This document shows, in pieces, positions 12,332-25,599 of a DNA stretch of 64,000 bases. The position numbers and the translations under genes are program-made. The stretch lies in assembly GCA_026686845.1 (NCBI GenBank), contig JAIVEN010000015.1, forward strand, positions 11,265,501 through 11,329,500, in the 5' to 3' direction. Source of the stretch: Adenanthera pavonina. Lineage: Eukaryota; Streptophyta; Magnoliopsida; Fabales; Fabaceae. Under the pieces are notes generated by a model. It made no database searches. It saw only the letters and a program-made list of their open reading frames with translations, and was not told the origin of the DNA. Positions within the stretch are counted from its first letter, which is position 1. Each line of letters starts with the position of its first letter.

Positions 12332-13852
12332 ATGGCCGAAGAAGGACAAGTCATCAGTTGCCACACTGTTGAGTCCTGGAAGGAGCAGCTTGAGAAGGGT
12401 AACGAATCCAAGAAACTGGTATGTCATTCTTCTCTATTCTCCTGTTTTCCCCCTTCTTTTACCTCTTCATTTTTTCCCCGTAATCTGTTACTCTAAACTT
12501 CTTTTTTCACCGATGATGGTGATATCTATGTGAGTTTTGTATTTCAGTTTGGTTGTATAGGTGTTTGGAAAATTATTGGCAGCCAAATTAGGGCTTCTGA
12601 AATTACAAATTCTGATCTAATTTATTTATGCGTCCGGGTAGAAGCATATTTTCGATTGGCAAAACATGTATTAGTAGGAGATCAAGTTTAGATTTTTGCG
12701 TGTATCCAGATAAATCATCCATTTTTCGTCCTCCTACGCCCCTCACTCTTGATAATAGTTGTCAAGTTTTTCCTTTCCCGCTTTTATTATTTCATAAAAG
12801 CGAACCTAGTTTGCCAGAATAAGTCGGTTTATGCCTTCCTTGAGGTTATAGCTGTTAAATAGTGATGGTGGGTGAGTTTATGGTTTAACAGAATTTTGGT
12901 GCCCTTGGTGTTAGTTGATGGACTGAAACGTGGTCTAAAAGTGTTACAAGGAAGGTAGTCTCCCACCACCACCACCACACCCCCCCCCCCTCTTTTTCTT
13001 CCTAGGAATGGTTTTTCAAACTCTGATGAATTTTTTCTTCTCTGAACAATACGGTTGCTCTTCAATTACACTGTAACATGTTGGAGGCTTGGAGTCTAAA
13101 ACCTTGGAAATTGGAGTGCCATATTATTTAGCTGAAAGCTTATAGCTACTGAAGCTAAGCATTGGATTTGTTTCTTCTGTTGGCCATCCTCTTCACATAT
13201 GCCTATGAATATTACTTAATCGTAATCATGAGGATAGAACTTACCCTGTGCAGTTGAACCACTCAAATGCAAAAACGCCTTACCTTCTTCCACTTATCAT
13301 GTTCAAACAAGAAACTCTGTGCATATCATGTGGAAATTTCACGCTTAGCTGCTTGTTTTGGTTTTAAGTCTTTCATTGAAAAGTATGCCATTGATGACTT
13401 GATAAATCCGATTGTTCTTTGACCCCCTTTACAAGTATAAGGTTCTGACATGTAAACGGATTAAATTTGATAGATTGTGGTGGATTTTACTGCTTCTTGG
13501 TGCGGTCCATGCCGTTTCATTGCCCCAATTTTGGCAGAGATTGCTAAGAAGATGACCGATGTCATCTTTCTTAAGGTTGATGTGGATGAATTGAGGGTAT
13601 GCACATAACCATCCTTATCGCTACTTTTATTTTCAGTTCCAAAGCATGTAAAGGTCTATTCTATTTTTCTATATCTTGCTAAGAATGCTGCCTTGACCTT
13701 GCTGTCCACAGTCTGTTTCTGAAGAATGGGGTATCGAGGCAATGCCAACCTTCCTGTTCCTGAAAGAAGGCAAATTAGTGGATAAGGTTGTGGGTGCTAA
13801 GAAGGAGGAGCTGCAACTGACCATATCGAAGCATGCAACTGCTGCTGCTTGA
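12332..13852 (+). CDS. TRXH: Thioredoxin h (cytosolic disulfide reductase)
   Basis: Three exons: 12332-12418, 13474-13596, 13712-13852. They encode 116 aa, the standard thioredoxin size. The first intron splits the N-terminal helix; the second exon starts at the central strand (IVVDFTASWCGPC). The redox site WCGPC has Cys39 and Cys42, and the cis-proline lies in EAMPTF. No transit peptide precedes the fold, so it should be cytosolic, reduced by NADPH-thioredoxin reductase and able to reduce target disulfides. The start (MAEEGQVISCHT..W..QLEKG) fits subgroup I of h-type thioredoxins (TRX h3/h4/h5 of Arabidopsis). An AATAAA at 13958 may be its poly(A) signal. The gene converges on the beta-galactosidase gene. 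Confidence 0.96.
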
Positions 13853-13957
13853 TGTATCATGTGAAGCTCAAGAATAATGTATTACGGCTTTCGTGCGAGT
13901 TTGAGTGATTTGAATTTGATCTAACATTATGGACATATGTTTATGTATGTGGACGTG

Positions 13958-13963
13958 AATAAA
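13958..13963 (+). terminator. Possible poly(A) signal of thioredoxin h
   Basis: AATAAA lies 106 nt after the stop codon, inside the expected 3' UTR. Plant poly(A) signals are loose, so this is a candidate only. Confidence 0.4.
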
Positions 13964-14706
13964 GTAGTTTGCAATCTCCTACTTGTTTAAAACGTTGTGG
14001 CGGATCTGATTTGCAGTAATATATATGATTATTAAACAGCTACGGTCATACAACTCGCCCGACTAGATATATATAGCATTTGTCGAAAATGGATTTGATA
14101 TGGATGGGATGAAATGTGTGTAATTTTCATGCCCCTACTTCTTACTTTGCTCAAATCTGGGAAGCGAGAGTCTCACCAGGAAAGCACGCGTTAATCAATT
14201 CATAGTTTCTTTCTCTTTTTCTTTTTTTTTAAACCGAAAAAGAAAAGGAATGGACATTTACTCACTGATTGTGGAGGCTGTGGAATGTTACGAGAGTGCT
14301 CACAAATAACCGCATTTCTTTTACTTGGTTATGTGATTGCTAATTAGAGACTTCTGATGATACGTAATACAAACATACTTTCGCATGCGCACATAAATTT
14401 ACTGATGAATGATTTAATGATTAATAGCCCGTCGGATTGTTGTAATTTTTTTCCCAAATAAATCAATCTATTAGCACAAGAATAAATTACAAATGATATT
14501 GGCCATATCTCTTGTATCTATCTGGGTGGCCCATTTCAGATGTAACTTAAGATCGAAAGACAAGGATCACAGAATGGCGAGGCTCCCACTCTGTGTGAAT
14601 TAAATGACATTGAAATTGAGACCAATGATAACTTATTCCTTCAATTTAATCACCGACAAACAAACAGAAGCAACATATTATCTCTTATACCTCTTTTGGG
14701 GTTCTC
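13964..14706. other. Convergent spacer between thioredoxin and beta-galactosidase
   Basis: About 740 bp of A+T-rich sequence must hold the 3' ends of both convergent transcripts. No gene or clear repeat is seen. Confidence 0.5.
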
Positions 14707-17700
14707 TCATTTGTCTGAATCGGATTTAGTGGCCGCAGGAGTATGTACGGTTCTCTTGACCAGAGATATTTTCCAAGGATTCCCTCCTAACTCTTCAAAA
14801 ATTACTATCAAATTCTTCGTTGGCTTTAACCACGATCTTGGAACGTGGTACCTGCGAATTTCCAATCACAAATTGGGTAACTGAATCCTACTAATTCTTT
14901 CATGGTTTAATTTAAATATGTTCATAAATATAAACTTAGTACCATCGTTGCGTGGGTTGTCCACACCCAAGTTGGCACTTAACGGGTCGGAATGTGCCTT
15001 CGTAGCTACATGTATTACAGTTACCCTTTGCAAAAGCCATCCAATATCTTCCTATGCTCTGCCCGTTGATCCATACTTGACCCTTTCCCATACTTGCCAA
15101 GTCCAGAGCCAATGGTTCGTTACCCATTGGTGCGTTGAAATATGCCTGACAGGTTCCAAGTTTATGGGAACTTTGCAAAAGACTAAATTACAGACTAAAG
15201 TAGATCTTGTTGTAGCTTATAAGACAGCCAGTAATAGTTCGAACCTTGTGCCATTTCAGATGCTGCCGTGTTTGTGAGGCTAGTGAGTCTTGGATCCATT
15301 CGACAGATGAGATCCCATTGGGAGACACCAAATTCATTGCCTCTCCCTTCAGCCCAGTCTGCTCAAGAAAATACCATCGTTAAAGGAATTACTATTAATT
15401 GATTATTTGATGCCTTATATATATGGAATGTGTGGGCAGTTGTGACCTGGTAAGACCACTTCTGCCACGTTAAATCTTTCTTTCCCTTGTCAAGACCATA
15501 CAGCAAAACTGGACCCGTGATCCCTGTCTTCCATGTTTCAAAATGCAGGCCAACATTCTTCAAGCAGAGAGGGAACAAAATAAACAAAGATAAGATCATT
15601 ATTAACTCCAAATGGGATGTCTGAGAAGGGATGGTCATTGGTCAAGATCAATCTGGGTTAATCAAGAAAGGCACTAACCGGCAATCCCACAGCCACGCTA
15701 AGAAGTGCAATTTTATTAGTTCCAGCATGTAGGTTGATGGGTCCATTGAATGTGCAACTTCTATGTTCTCTTGTTCCGAAAGCAGACCCTGTAATACCGG
15801 TAATTTCACACTTCATATCCTTTTGAACTTTAATTTGATCATTATGCAAATGCAAACGAGAACTACTCAGTCTAGCTGCATACCTATAAACTGCCCATTA
15901 ACAAACAAGTGAACAGCATGACCTGCAGACTGTACACTTATGCTGGGTTTGTGTCCTCCTTTAAGAAATGATTCTGATGAACTTATGTCTACGCTGTGGC
16001 ATCCAAATCAGAAAAAACTATGATTCTGAATGCTGAGTAGCCAAGACACTAAAACTGACTAACAGTTTCCTTCATTTGATAGGAATTCCTATGAACTAAG
16101 CGAAGACGATGAACACTAGGAGCTATACGCAAGCTGAATAAAGAAAAAGTCTCTCTTCTGCATATTATTATGCAATGAACCCAAAGGACTTTCAATTCAT
16201 GTAATTGTGGTTTAAAAGACCATGAATCTAACTCTATATACAGTGACTCACCTGGTTATGTACCATAGATAGTCGCTTCTATCTCTAGTAACGCTTATCT
16301 GATCCAAGAGTTCAGCGGCTGTCATACTAGAACTACCCGCTAGAGAAGATAGATCCTCATCATAGGTCTCCCATGAGAAAAATTTAGAATTGGTTGGCAA
16401 CATTTTTGTCTGTGACGTTTGAACTCTCACCTTCATGGAGACAGAACAATCAAGTCAATAACTTGGTGTAAGTAACTAGACATCTAGCAAGACAATATGA
16501 GATATACTTACTCTTGCAGTGTTAAATACATCAGTTCTACAGTCAGGGAGGATGCTTATGGACCAAGGAGGCAAATCATAGTGCCTGTTATTGAACATCA
16601 CCCCAGCAGCAGAGTTTGCATTATAGTTTGCTAGAAAAGCTGCACATGTTTTACTTCCTGAAGAGAATACATGCGCCTGCAAAATTACCCGGGGTGGTCA
16701 TTCACCGTGAGGGATGGTTTACCATCAAGATTTGTACAACTACGTGAGGCTTCTGCTTCACATCAGAGAGACAACTGACCTGCTGATACGTTCCTAAAGA
16801 TGTGACAGTAGGATTGGAAGAAACCAAGGCATGTTCACAACGTTTAATAGCTTCATGAAGATCCTTCAAATGAGTGTATTTAGGTTGCCTTATCAGACCT
16901 AATCGCAGCAAAGCAATCAATTAAGGATGGAAACAATATGGAATGTAGCATTGAACTGTCTCTAAGATTGACACAACTGGTGAAAACAGAATTCAGCAGT
17001 AAACCAGATAGTTGTTTGGAAGACCCAAATAGTAGAGCAATCAATTTACTCGAAGGCCATTAAGATCAAAATGAAGCATGATTTGATGGGCTTAATTTGT
17101 TGCCATTCTAAAAATTAAGAATAAACTGCATTGAAAAATTATAGCTATTATGGTTCACTTAGATTAGATGCCTATCTGTTTACTCTTGGAGAAATCAGAA
17201 CTATAAATAATCATCTCAACATGAAAATTATCCCACCGTATTCATCAATAGGAGCATCATAGTCATAGCTTGTAGTGATGAATGGACCTCCAGCTGAACG
17301 TCCAAAGTTAGTTCCTCCGTGGTACTGCCATTTGTTAGTAATCATAATTCACAGGTGAAGTCAGAATTTCAAAAATAAGGAAAAGTGCGTATATCTAGAT
17401 GAATTAAATCCTAAATAGAAGGTGACCAACCATGTAGTAATTGACGAATGAGCCCCCCTTTTGTATGAAACGAGCAACTGCAAATGCTAGATCTTGAACT
17501 GGTCGCTGGTGAATTGGACCACCAAATTCTGTAAACCTTTATAATGAAATGAAAATAGTGAGAAGAGAAGAACAAAATGGACCATCAAATTCTTCAACGA
17601 GGTTCAAATATAACACAGTTTATAACTCACCAGCCACTCCAAGACTCAGTCCAGAGGCGAGGCTTATAGGGTTTATTTGGAGAGAATTCATCGCAGTAAA

Positions 17701-19023
17701 AGCCATTACATGTATTTATCTGTTGTGAAGAATTGGAAGAATCATATTCAACTCTCAACGAGAAAGAGGCTCAAGACTAAACAAAATCTACGATCAAGTC
17801 ATCAAATCCCCAGTGATAGTAACAGCGTCACAACACAACTGAGGCAAGAGAATGAGAATGAAATTGCTGACCACAGGATCTGGGGCGTCATCTTCCTTGC
17901 ACATCACCCACGGGACTCCTGTACCCAATCCTACTGCCATATGTGCAGCCCAGTTTATATACGCATGACCAGCAGCTCCCAGTGCCCTACTCTCTGGTCC
18001 ATACTCGTTCTCAATCTAGCACACAAAGACAAGGTGGAAGTACAAGTTAATCTAGCAACATGAAAATTTTAGTCAGCGACATACTTGCATTATGCCATGC
18101 TTTGATGGTAAATGCATACCTGAGAGAGAATGATTGGACCACCCTGAGATTGAAATAGCTTTTCATTCTTCATCATCTGCACAACCTTCTGGGTGAATCC
18201 TTGCATTGCAGCCTGAGAAGAAAAACAGGCAGGGTCAACTTCATCACTCCTGTTTCTCTAGTTACACAATTCAAGACTTCTGCCAAGCAGATAAAAGTGA
18301 AAAACAAAACCTTGAAAGGTCCATTATTCGTCCTGAAGCTGATGCCAGGAACATACTTGAGCCAAACAGGGAATCCTCTGTACCAGATGAACCAATGATA
18401 CTCACAGTGAGCATTAATGCTGAAAAAACTAAACAAATTATCCATATGGATCTACACTTACCCGAAGTTCCACTCGGCACATACATAAGGCCCAATGCGA
18501 AGATGAGCATAGAGCCCCACCTTCTGCACAGTCTTAATGAAACGTACCAGATCGTACCTCCCTTCAAAATTGTACTGAACACAGCGACACAGATAAGAAA
18601 TAATGCAGGGGAAAAAACAGCAAATTGAATAAAATCAAGATCTAGAAAGGTACATTGCCAGGAGAGGGTTCATGAACATCCCAGAAAACGTAAGTGTCAA
18701 TGACATCAAGGCCTCCGTGTTTGGCCTTCCGAATAAGATCTTCCCACATCTGCAGTACCACACATTTCAAACAAGCAACAAAACGACGCCAAAAATCAGC
18801 ATATTGAATACACAAATTTAGAGGGAATAAGAAAAAAAAAACGGAGACATGCATCAGGGGTGCTTCTGGGATAGTGAATGGAGCCGGAAATGAGGATTCT
18901 TCTTTGGCCATTGATGATAATGGCCTTTCTATCGTAGGTCACAGTGGAGTGTACGAGCCCCGAACTCACGAGAAAGACCGCCAAGACAAATAGAAGCAGC
19001 TTGGAGACTGAGGTAGTTTCCAT
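14707..19023 (-). CDS. BGAL: Beta-galactosidase, glycoside hydrolase family 35
   Basis: Eighteen exons, listed 5' to 3' on the minus strand: 19023-18853, 18749-18654, 18574-18462, 18377-18311, 18212-18120, 18015-17872, 17719-17631, 17536-17431, 17324-17237, 16898-16780, 16676-16512, 16430-16252, 15993-15884, 15788-15679, 15557-15447, 15358-15245, 15145-14943, 14851-14707. All phases join to give 740 aa. A signal peptide (about 1-26) precedes the GH35 barrel, with acid/base Glu184 (QIENEYGP) and nucleophile Glu253 (WTESWSGW). The beta-sandwich region ends with GQVWINGQSIGRYW and a short tail (KSDSDK). The SUEL lectin domain of longer BGALs is absent, as in the shorter subfamily a1 members. It should trim terminal beta-galactosyl residues from wall polysaccharides in the apoplast. 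Intron 1 appears to use a GC donor (18852-18851), because exon 2 (MWEDLI) requires exon 1 to end after STPD. Confidence 0.95.
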
Positions 19024-21830
19024 GTCTCTGAAAGAATTTTTTTGAAAAAAAAAAAGAAAGAAAGCTAAAAGATGAGCAATGTGTTCTCAGTGCCTCTGAT
19101 CTACGACTTTGAAGGCTACCAGCATTGTGAGAGACTCCGATTCTACCACCAGTATTAGCTTCTGCTGTCACTGGGCTTCCTACTTCTCCATCTTTTGTTA
19201 GATGGCTACTCTATTAATTATCCTCAAGTCTGTTTCTGGAAAGCGCAGTTTAATTTTAAATTTATTGAAGCTGCTTTTGTTTTTGTTTTCCTTTTGGGCG
19301 CATTGGTAACTTCAACTTTCGTTCTTCAGCTTCAACTTTAATTTATGCAAATTAAGAACTCGGAAAACACAAGTGAAGATAAGAAGGCTCCAGTCTGTCA
19401 CTATGGTGACATGTATTTCACATGTTCATATTTCAGTCACAAGTTTTACATTTGATTACCGAAAGAAATGCATTTACACACCTTCATTTAAAGTGTTCAT
19501 AAAAAAAAAAAAAAAGGAACGCCAAGCATTAAAAAGGTGAAAATGAAATGAAATGAACTTGCAGTGCACAATTGGTGAGCAACAGCTAGCGGTCGGTGGG
19601 CGAGGCATACCCCATTGATCACTTTGCTTGGTGTGCATGTGCGTCAGTCTGAGTGGTGGATGACAACAATACCCGGGAAATGTTTTATTATTTCCATGAT
19701 GACCAAGCTTGGTGTTTCGATACCTGTCTGTATGTCTGTCATATATGAATGTCCTTTTTTAGGGTTTAAGAGCTTGCCTCCATGTGACGACGTTACGATT
19801 ATCCTCGTGATTATTATTTTATTTTTTTTTTCCATTTTTCTACGAGTTAAATGCAACTGTCTCACTATGGATATTGAGTAATTACTTATATTTATAATTG
19901 TAATTATGAACCTTATCAATCAACACGCTAAAGAAAACAAATTTAAAAAAAAAGAGTCCCTGTAGCAGTCGGCTTGATAGCGATCCAAGCTCACAGATCA
20001 CCCCATCCCATTTTATCTTGTCTGCTACCTGATTTTCTCATTCGTTCACTTTCAAACACGCCTTTCCCTTCCCCACATTTTTTAAAATTCTAGCCGCTTG
20101 TGAATATAGGTTTGAAAGAATAGTAGTATTTGTCTCGGAAACATTTAATTCAATATCAATTTTAAAATTTATCATTTGTAAAAAATAAAAGAAAAAACAC
20201 ACACACACATTAATGAGGGACATGCGTTGTTAGAACATGGAAGTGTTGCAGTTTATTCCATCCGTACAATTTTTAACGGGATATATCTTGTCTAAAAACT
20301 TCGAGGAAATCAAAAGAAAAACATATGGTAGAAATAGAATGACTTTATTTAGAAAAGTTAACATGCCATTATGACATCAAATCTTGACTTTTGATTCGGT
20401 CCAAAATAAAGAGATGGCTTTCATGGTCACCACAGTGTTTCATTTTGGAGCTTAGCAGATCAGATCTGTGCTTATGCAGTACAAGGATTTTTTTTTTTAA
20501 GGAAAAAAAATTACTTGGCAAAAAAAAAGAGATTTTTTTTATTATTATAAAAAGTTAGTAAAATTTTAATAAAAAATAGTACAAGAAGTGAAAATGTATA
20601 AACAATTATGTTTTTATGATTCTCTTTTTCTTTTTTTTTTTAATTTTATACTACCTTTTTTTTTTGGAAACAAAAAAAGATACTGATTGAGAGGCATAAT
20701 GTAAAAGCATATAGCATCATTAGTGATATGATAAGTATATGAATGTAAGACAAGAGTTTAAAAAAAAAAAGAGGAGAAAAGGGAGGTCGATGCCGTTTGA
20801 AGTCGTTGTAATTGCCAGTTGTGAGCTTAGGATGCCTTTAGCGTAGGCCATATCAATTTCCAACACTATAATTACAAATTATCGGCCTCCTTATTCATAT
20901 CTCTTCTATTCTCTCTGCCTGACAAAAACATGTTCTTGCTTAACTTGGCAATTAGTAATGATTTTTTTTGGTTTCAAAGGCAATAATCTTCCTTCAACTT
21001 CTAATGAATTCCAAACATTCCTAACAATTTTATGAATTACGGTTTGTTTTTTTTTAATTACTAGTTTTTTAAAATTTAAACTTTTTTCTTTTTATTTTGT
21101 TTTAAGCCTGCTGACGAACATTCCATTTCTTTTATTTTTCTTTCGGTCGTACAATGTCAAACTTTCCATTTAGCGTTCACACTTTTTCCTTTTTTGACAG
21201 TGTCTAAACAAAGCAGATGTGGGCTCCTTAATGCTGGGCCCATTATTGGGCTTCGTACTCAACAGAATTAGTTGATGTATTTGGGCTACTAAGACAGTGA
21301 ATGGTGTTGTCATTTAATCGGCTTTGGATTCAAACATCTATGGCCTGGGCCTGAACCCCATTCATAATTCCCATTAAAAATGTCAATGGTGTAGTGTGTG
21401 TTTGATAATAGCATGTCCGCTTGTAACCAAAAACAACAGCAACATTAATACTGTAAATAAAATGGTATGCCCACCTTTAATTTTTTAAAGCCACCCAAGT
21501 TAAGAATTGAAAAATTCAATTTTATTTTCTTTTTAGAATAAACAAACACTAGTTGTTTGTGAAGGGAGATTATTCTACTCTAATTCCGTAGACGCAAAAG
21601 CAAAATTTTGCGATCTTAATATGACAATCATAATTATCTACTGTTACAATGCACTGTCTCTTTAGCTTTTTTCTTTTCCTAAGCCGAACAATGCTGATAT
21701 CTTCATTTTGTGCGCTAGACTCATAATAATTGGATATCTCCGCTTGAGTTAGAACTGTGTGACAGACATAGATGATCAGGTTTAATAGGCTCGATTTTTG
21801 GAACTTCATTTAGTAAATAAGGGCTGTTTA

Positions 21831-22214
21831 GTACAGTTTTTAAAAATAATTTTTCTCTTTTACCAGAAAAATAAAAAAATTTATTTGGTAAATCTGTTTT
21901 TTATAAACTGTTCTGAGAAATAGAAAAATAAAAGAACAGAAAATTCAGAACATTTTTAAGTTGTTTTGTAGTTTTTGTTCTTAAAGAAAAAGGTGAAAAA
22001 CACCTATCTCATTAATGGTAAAATTATAAATTTTGAACGACTCATCTATTACTCACTAGTTGTGATTTTGAGAACAATTATTCAAACAGATTTTTTTATT
22101 TTCTTGTTTTCAAAACTTATTCTCGAAAACAGTTTAATAAAACTGTTTTCTCAAAATAGTTTTATAAAACTATTTTGAGAACAAGAAAATAGAAAATACT
22201 ATCAAATAGGTCCT
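21831..22214. mobile_element. hAT-like MITE with internal hairpins
   Basis: The left end (gggctgtttagta) and the reverse complement of the right end (ggacctatttgata) match the common plant terminal motif GGGCCTGTTTGGTA, so they form imperfect terminal inverted repeats. The body, about 380 bp, is A+T-rich and non-coding. Inside the right part lie two adjacent near-perfect hairpins, at 22125-22150 and 22148-22181. Flanking 8-bp duplications are only suggestive. Confidence 0.6.
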
Positions 22215-22897
22215 AAGCTACTGTAATTAAAATTTTAAAATCTCATATTTAGACTTATTTATCTCAAAAAAAAAAAGAATACACTATCAGTAGCTTTTGG
22301 ATTAAATGGGAATAGCCCAATTTGGGTTTTGTAAGTTATTTTATTTGAATTTAATAATACTCAAATATAACTCAATAGCACATATTTCCCTGTTTTCTAT
22401 TATAAATCACTTTTAACCATTTTACATATATCAAAGAGTAATTAAAATTTTTGAACTTTACAAAATTTACTATAACTTTTCACTATTACCCTTATCAAAT
22501 TATACTTTTCTTAATTATCTATTTCTTAATTTCTCTTCGCCATAATTATTTAATAAGGGGTAAACATGAAAATGAATATTTAATATTCATAAAGTGACTT
22601 ATATTTTGTATACTTCAATTCTTGTAAAATATAACTTATAATATAAAATAGAAAAAGTATTAGATAACGCTATTTGCATGGATTTTTTTATTTATTTTAT
22701 ATAATATATTATTTCACGTAATACACCCACTCAAACGGAGTGTCTGGGATAAATGGATCTCCTGTTATCCGTACTCTTAAAATATTCGACAACAAACATC
22801 TCCATCCTTAGACACATAAATTTTAGAACTATCCATAGGGTTTAAGTACTTTACCCATCCCTCCTAATTGCACCAAGAAATTAAGGTATAAATAATA

Positions 22898-23156
22898 CTT
22901 CTTTAGTACTTAATATAAGTTTTTTTAATCAAATTATGTGTATTAAAGATAAAATTAAAATTAGTTAACTATTTTAATTTTTTTAAAAATTACAATATTT
23001 TTTAAAATTATTCTTATTTAATATATTTTTTCTCTTTTTAAGATATATTAAATAAGAATATTTTTTTAGAATATATAATAAATATTACCTCGTATATTAT
23101 AAATAGTTCTATATTTAGAATTAAGATAAATTATCCTATATTTAGATTGGAAGAAG
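22898..23156. mobile_element. Stowaway-like MITE
   Basis: A 259-bp element flanked by TA on both sides (22896-22897 and 23157-23158). The left end cttctttagtactta and the inverted right end (cttcttccaatctaa) are terminal inverted repeats. Its inner sequence (ttacctcgtatatt, ttaaataagaat) matches the element at 25336-25599 in the opposite orientation, so the two belong to one family. Confidence 0.75.
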
Positions 23157-23714
23157 TATTAATTTTAACTAAAAACATATTAGTAGCTTTTATTATGAAG
23201 ATACAAGGCATGCACGCCAAGACAAACTGAAACACCTAAATCAAGAGATTGGTGGATATCAGTGGTTACAAGCCTTGCTTTTTCGTCAGTATTCAATTTC
23301 ATTTCCTAAGTTGATAAAACAATCTAGCTTCTTACTTTGATAACAAACGACAAATAAGCTCCCTTATTTATATATATAATACTGATTCTTTTTTAAGAGA
23401 ATCTTGTAACTGAAGGACCTTCAGCAATGAGAAACTTAAGTGGAAGCAATGCGTAATTTTTTATTATATTGTCAAGCCAAATGGGTAATCAGCACTTGGT
23501 AGCATAGGTTCAATGAATAGGGTCATTATTTCCAACCACACGCAACCACATGTCCTATATCTTAATTAATTGAGTGTGTATAATGTAGGTAAGCACTTGG
23601 ACTATCCATCAATGTTTCTTTCCTTTTGAGACAAGGAGTAGTCTCATACTACACTTGGCCTGTTCCCACCAAACTTAGGCAGTTTGCCGCCTCAATTTTC
23701 AACCCAAATGTATA

Positions 23715-24007
23715 TTATTTTTTCTGTTTTTAAATATAAAGTATCTTTTAAAAAGTATTATTTAGTTTTAAATATAAGATATTTTATCGTGTTGTCTAGT
23801 CCATCAATTATTTTTTTCCTTTCATATCACTGGTGTATAATTAACATAGGTAAGAGATAAATGATATGAAAAATATGATAGATAATGTAATTAATAAAAG
23901 TAATTAGTGAAAAATATTATAATTTCTTGACAAATTTAATAATCAAACTTCTTTTCTTAAAATATATAAAGTAGTTGAAAATACATTAAATTTAGGATTG
24001 AAAGGAG
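23715..24007. mobile_element. Degenerate Stowaway-like MITE
   Basis: The right end reads, inverted, ctcctttcaatcctaaattt and is followed by TA. The left end (ttattttttctgtttttaaa) is a weaker inverted match. The left boundary is therefore approximate. Non-coding, very A+T-rich. Confidence 0.5.
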
Positions 24008-24910
24008 TACTGGATCAAGCATTCAATTCAATAGAAATCAAAGAGAGGCAGCTAATTAATTAAACTCCTCTATAAATGTAGGCCTAAATCATAATTGTAG
24101 TAGATGTTAACTTAAATATAGATCATTTAATTTTTACTATCTTACCAATATTAAGAAAAGCTATTAAACTTATTAAATTTATCCCAAATTTGATTTCCTT
24201 CTCAGATTTGCCTCTATTGAGTGTTAGTATATTTTCAATCATAAATTAAATCTTTTGTCTAATCTCTTTCTTATTATCAAATTAATGAGGGGTATTTATA
24301 AAAAAAATTATTTAATAATCCAAACATAGACTTATATATTTTGAATCACGAAAACTCTTCTCATAGCGATTTATATTTAAGATCGAAACTAGTATGTTCT
24401 ATATTAGAAACGGCATTGGATTTGAGCCATAAATTAATAATTAATTATAACCACACTCATCATGAGAATGACAAATATCCACTCTTCCAGATTACCTAAT
24501 TCGTTCATGATCAAGACATATAGTTGATTAGCGGCTGAAGAACTATTAGTTTGTTCCTCTGGTCATAGCTGGTCTCTATCATTCAAATATTATAAGGATA
24601 AATTAATTAAAATACTCACACACACACACATGATCCTCTTAATGTAATGTAGCTCTAATTAAAAGGTTCATAATATCAATGCCAAGCACAAGACAGTAGA
24701 TGATTATATATATCTGAGTGATCTTCTCCTAAACCAGAATTAATTGGTTTAATTGTAGCGTAGCATGGTTTTCCTTCACTTGGACGTATGAATTATTGTT
24801 CCTCGAAACCTTCGTCTGTTTCACGGAAATGCAATTAGGAAACTTACCTTTTGATTAGACACAAGCACTTCTAGCTAGCTCGCATTTGTGAAACTGTGAC
24901 TCTCACTAAG

Positions 24911-25171
24911 AAAACACACACACAGAAATCTTATCTGCTCAATTGCTAATGTCTAGTCGGAGAGAAACGATATAGTTTAGTGGGATCAATAATTCATTTT
25001 ACGCATGCAGCTATGATTTAACCCCTTTGCGCTTCTTTTCACATATATAGACACACACACGGACATGGATATGCTCAATTGCTAGTTGGAAAGAAGCCAT
25101 TTGTAGTATATATTTGGGGTTCAATAATTCATTTACATGCAGCTACATTTAACCCCTTTGGGCTTCTTTAT
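24911..25171. repeat. Imperfect tandem duplication, unit about 120-135 bp
   Basis: Two copies (about 24911-25038 and 25050-25171) share an AC-run, a tgctcaattgcta block, an aataattcattt block, catgcagcta and ttaacccctttg(c/g)gcttctt. Small indels and substitutions separate them. Confidence 0.8.
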
Positions 25172-25335
25172 TTCGGTACTTGATGTGGCCCTTCATTCCT
25201 TAATACAACTTCAGATTCACGAATCTAGCTAGCTGCCATGCATGATCAACACCACTGATCGATCATGTCATTTATATAATTAAAAAGCCAATATTGATAT
25301 TTTGATCTGTGTGCATATATGTATATATATATATA

Positions 25336-25599
25336 CTCCCTCCGGTCCTATATATAGGATCCTTTGTCCCGGTCTTAAATATAAGATCCTTTACAATATA
25401 CGAGGTAGTATTTATTATACATTTCCAAAAAATGTCCCTATTTAATGTATCTAAAGAGAAAGAGAAAGAAATTAAATAAGGGTAGTTTTGGAAAAACGTT
25501 GGAATTTTTGGAGAAATCGAGGTAGTTAATTAGTTTTAATTCCAATTCTTAATCCGCGTGATTCGGTTAAAAGGGTCTTATATTAAGGACCAGAGGGAA
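25336..25599. mobile_element. Stowaway MITE with well-preserved ends
   Basis: A 264-bp element between TA duplications (25334-25335 and 25600-25601). The left end ctccctccggtcctatat and the inverted right end ttccctctggtccttaat are textbook CTCCCTCC-type Stowaway terminal repeats. It is the youngest-looking copy of its family here. Confidence 0.85.

Noticed and set aside
18206..18628. 140-codon plus-strand ORF inside the beta-galactosidase gene
   Set aside because: It spans exons and introns of the opposite-strand gene and mirrors its codons; a shadow.
25228..25275. miR167-like word (agctgccatgcatgatc) with a nearby gatcatg
   Set aside because: It differs from miR167 by an inserted base, and the possible stem is only about 7 bp with no extended hairpin, so it is not a credible miRNA precursor.
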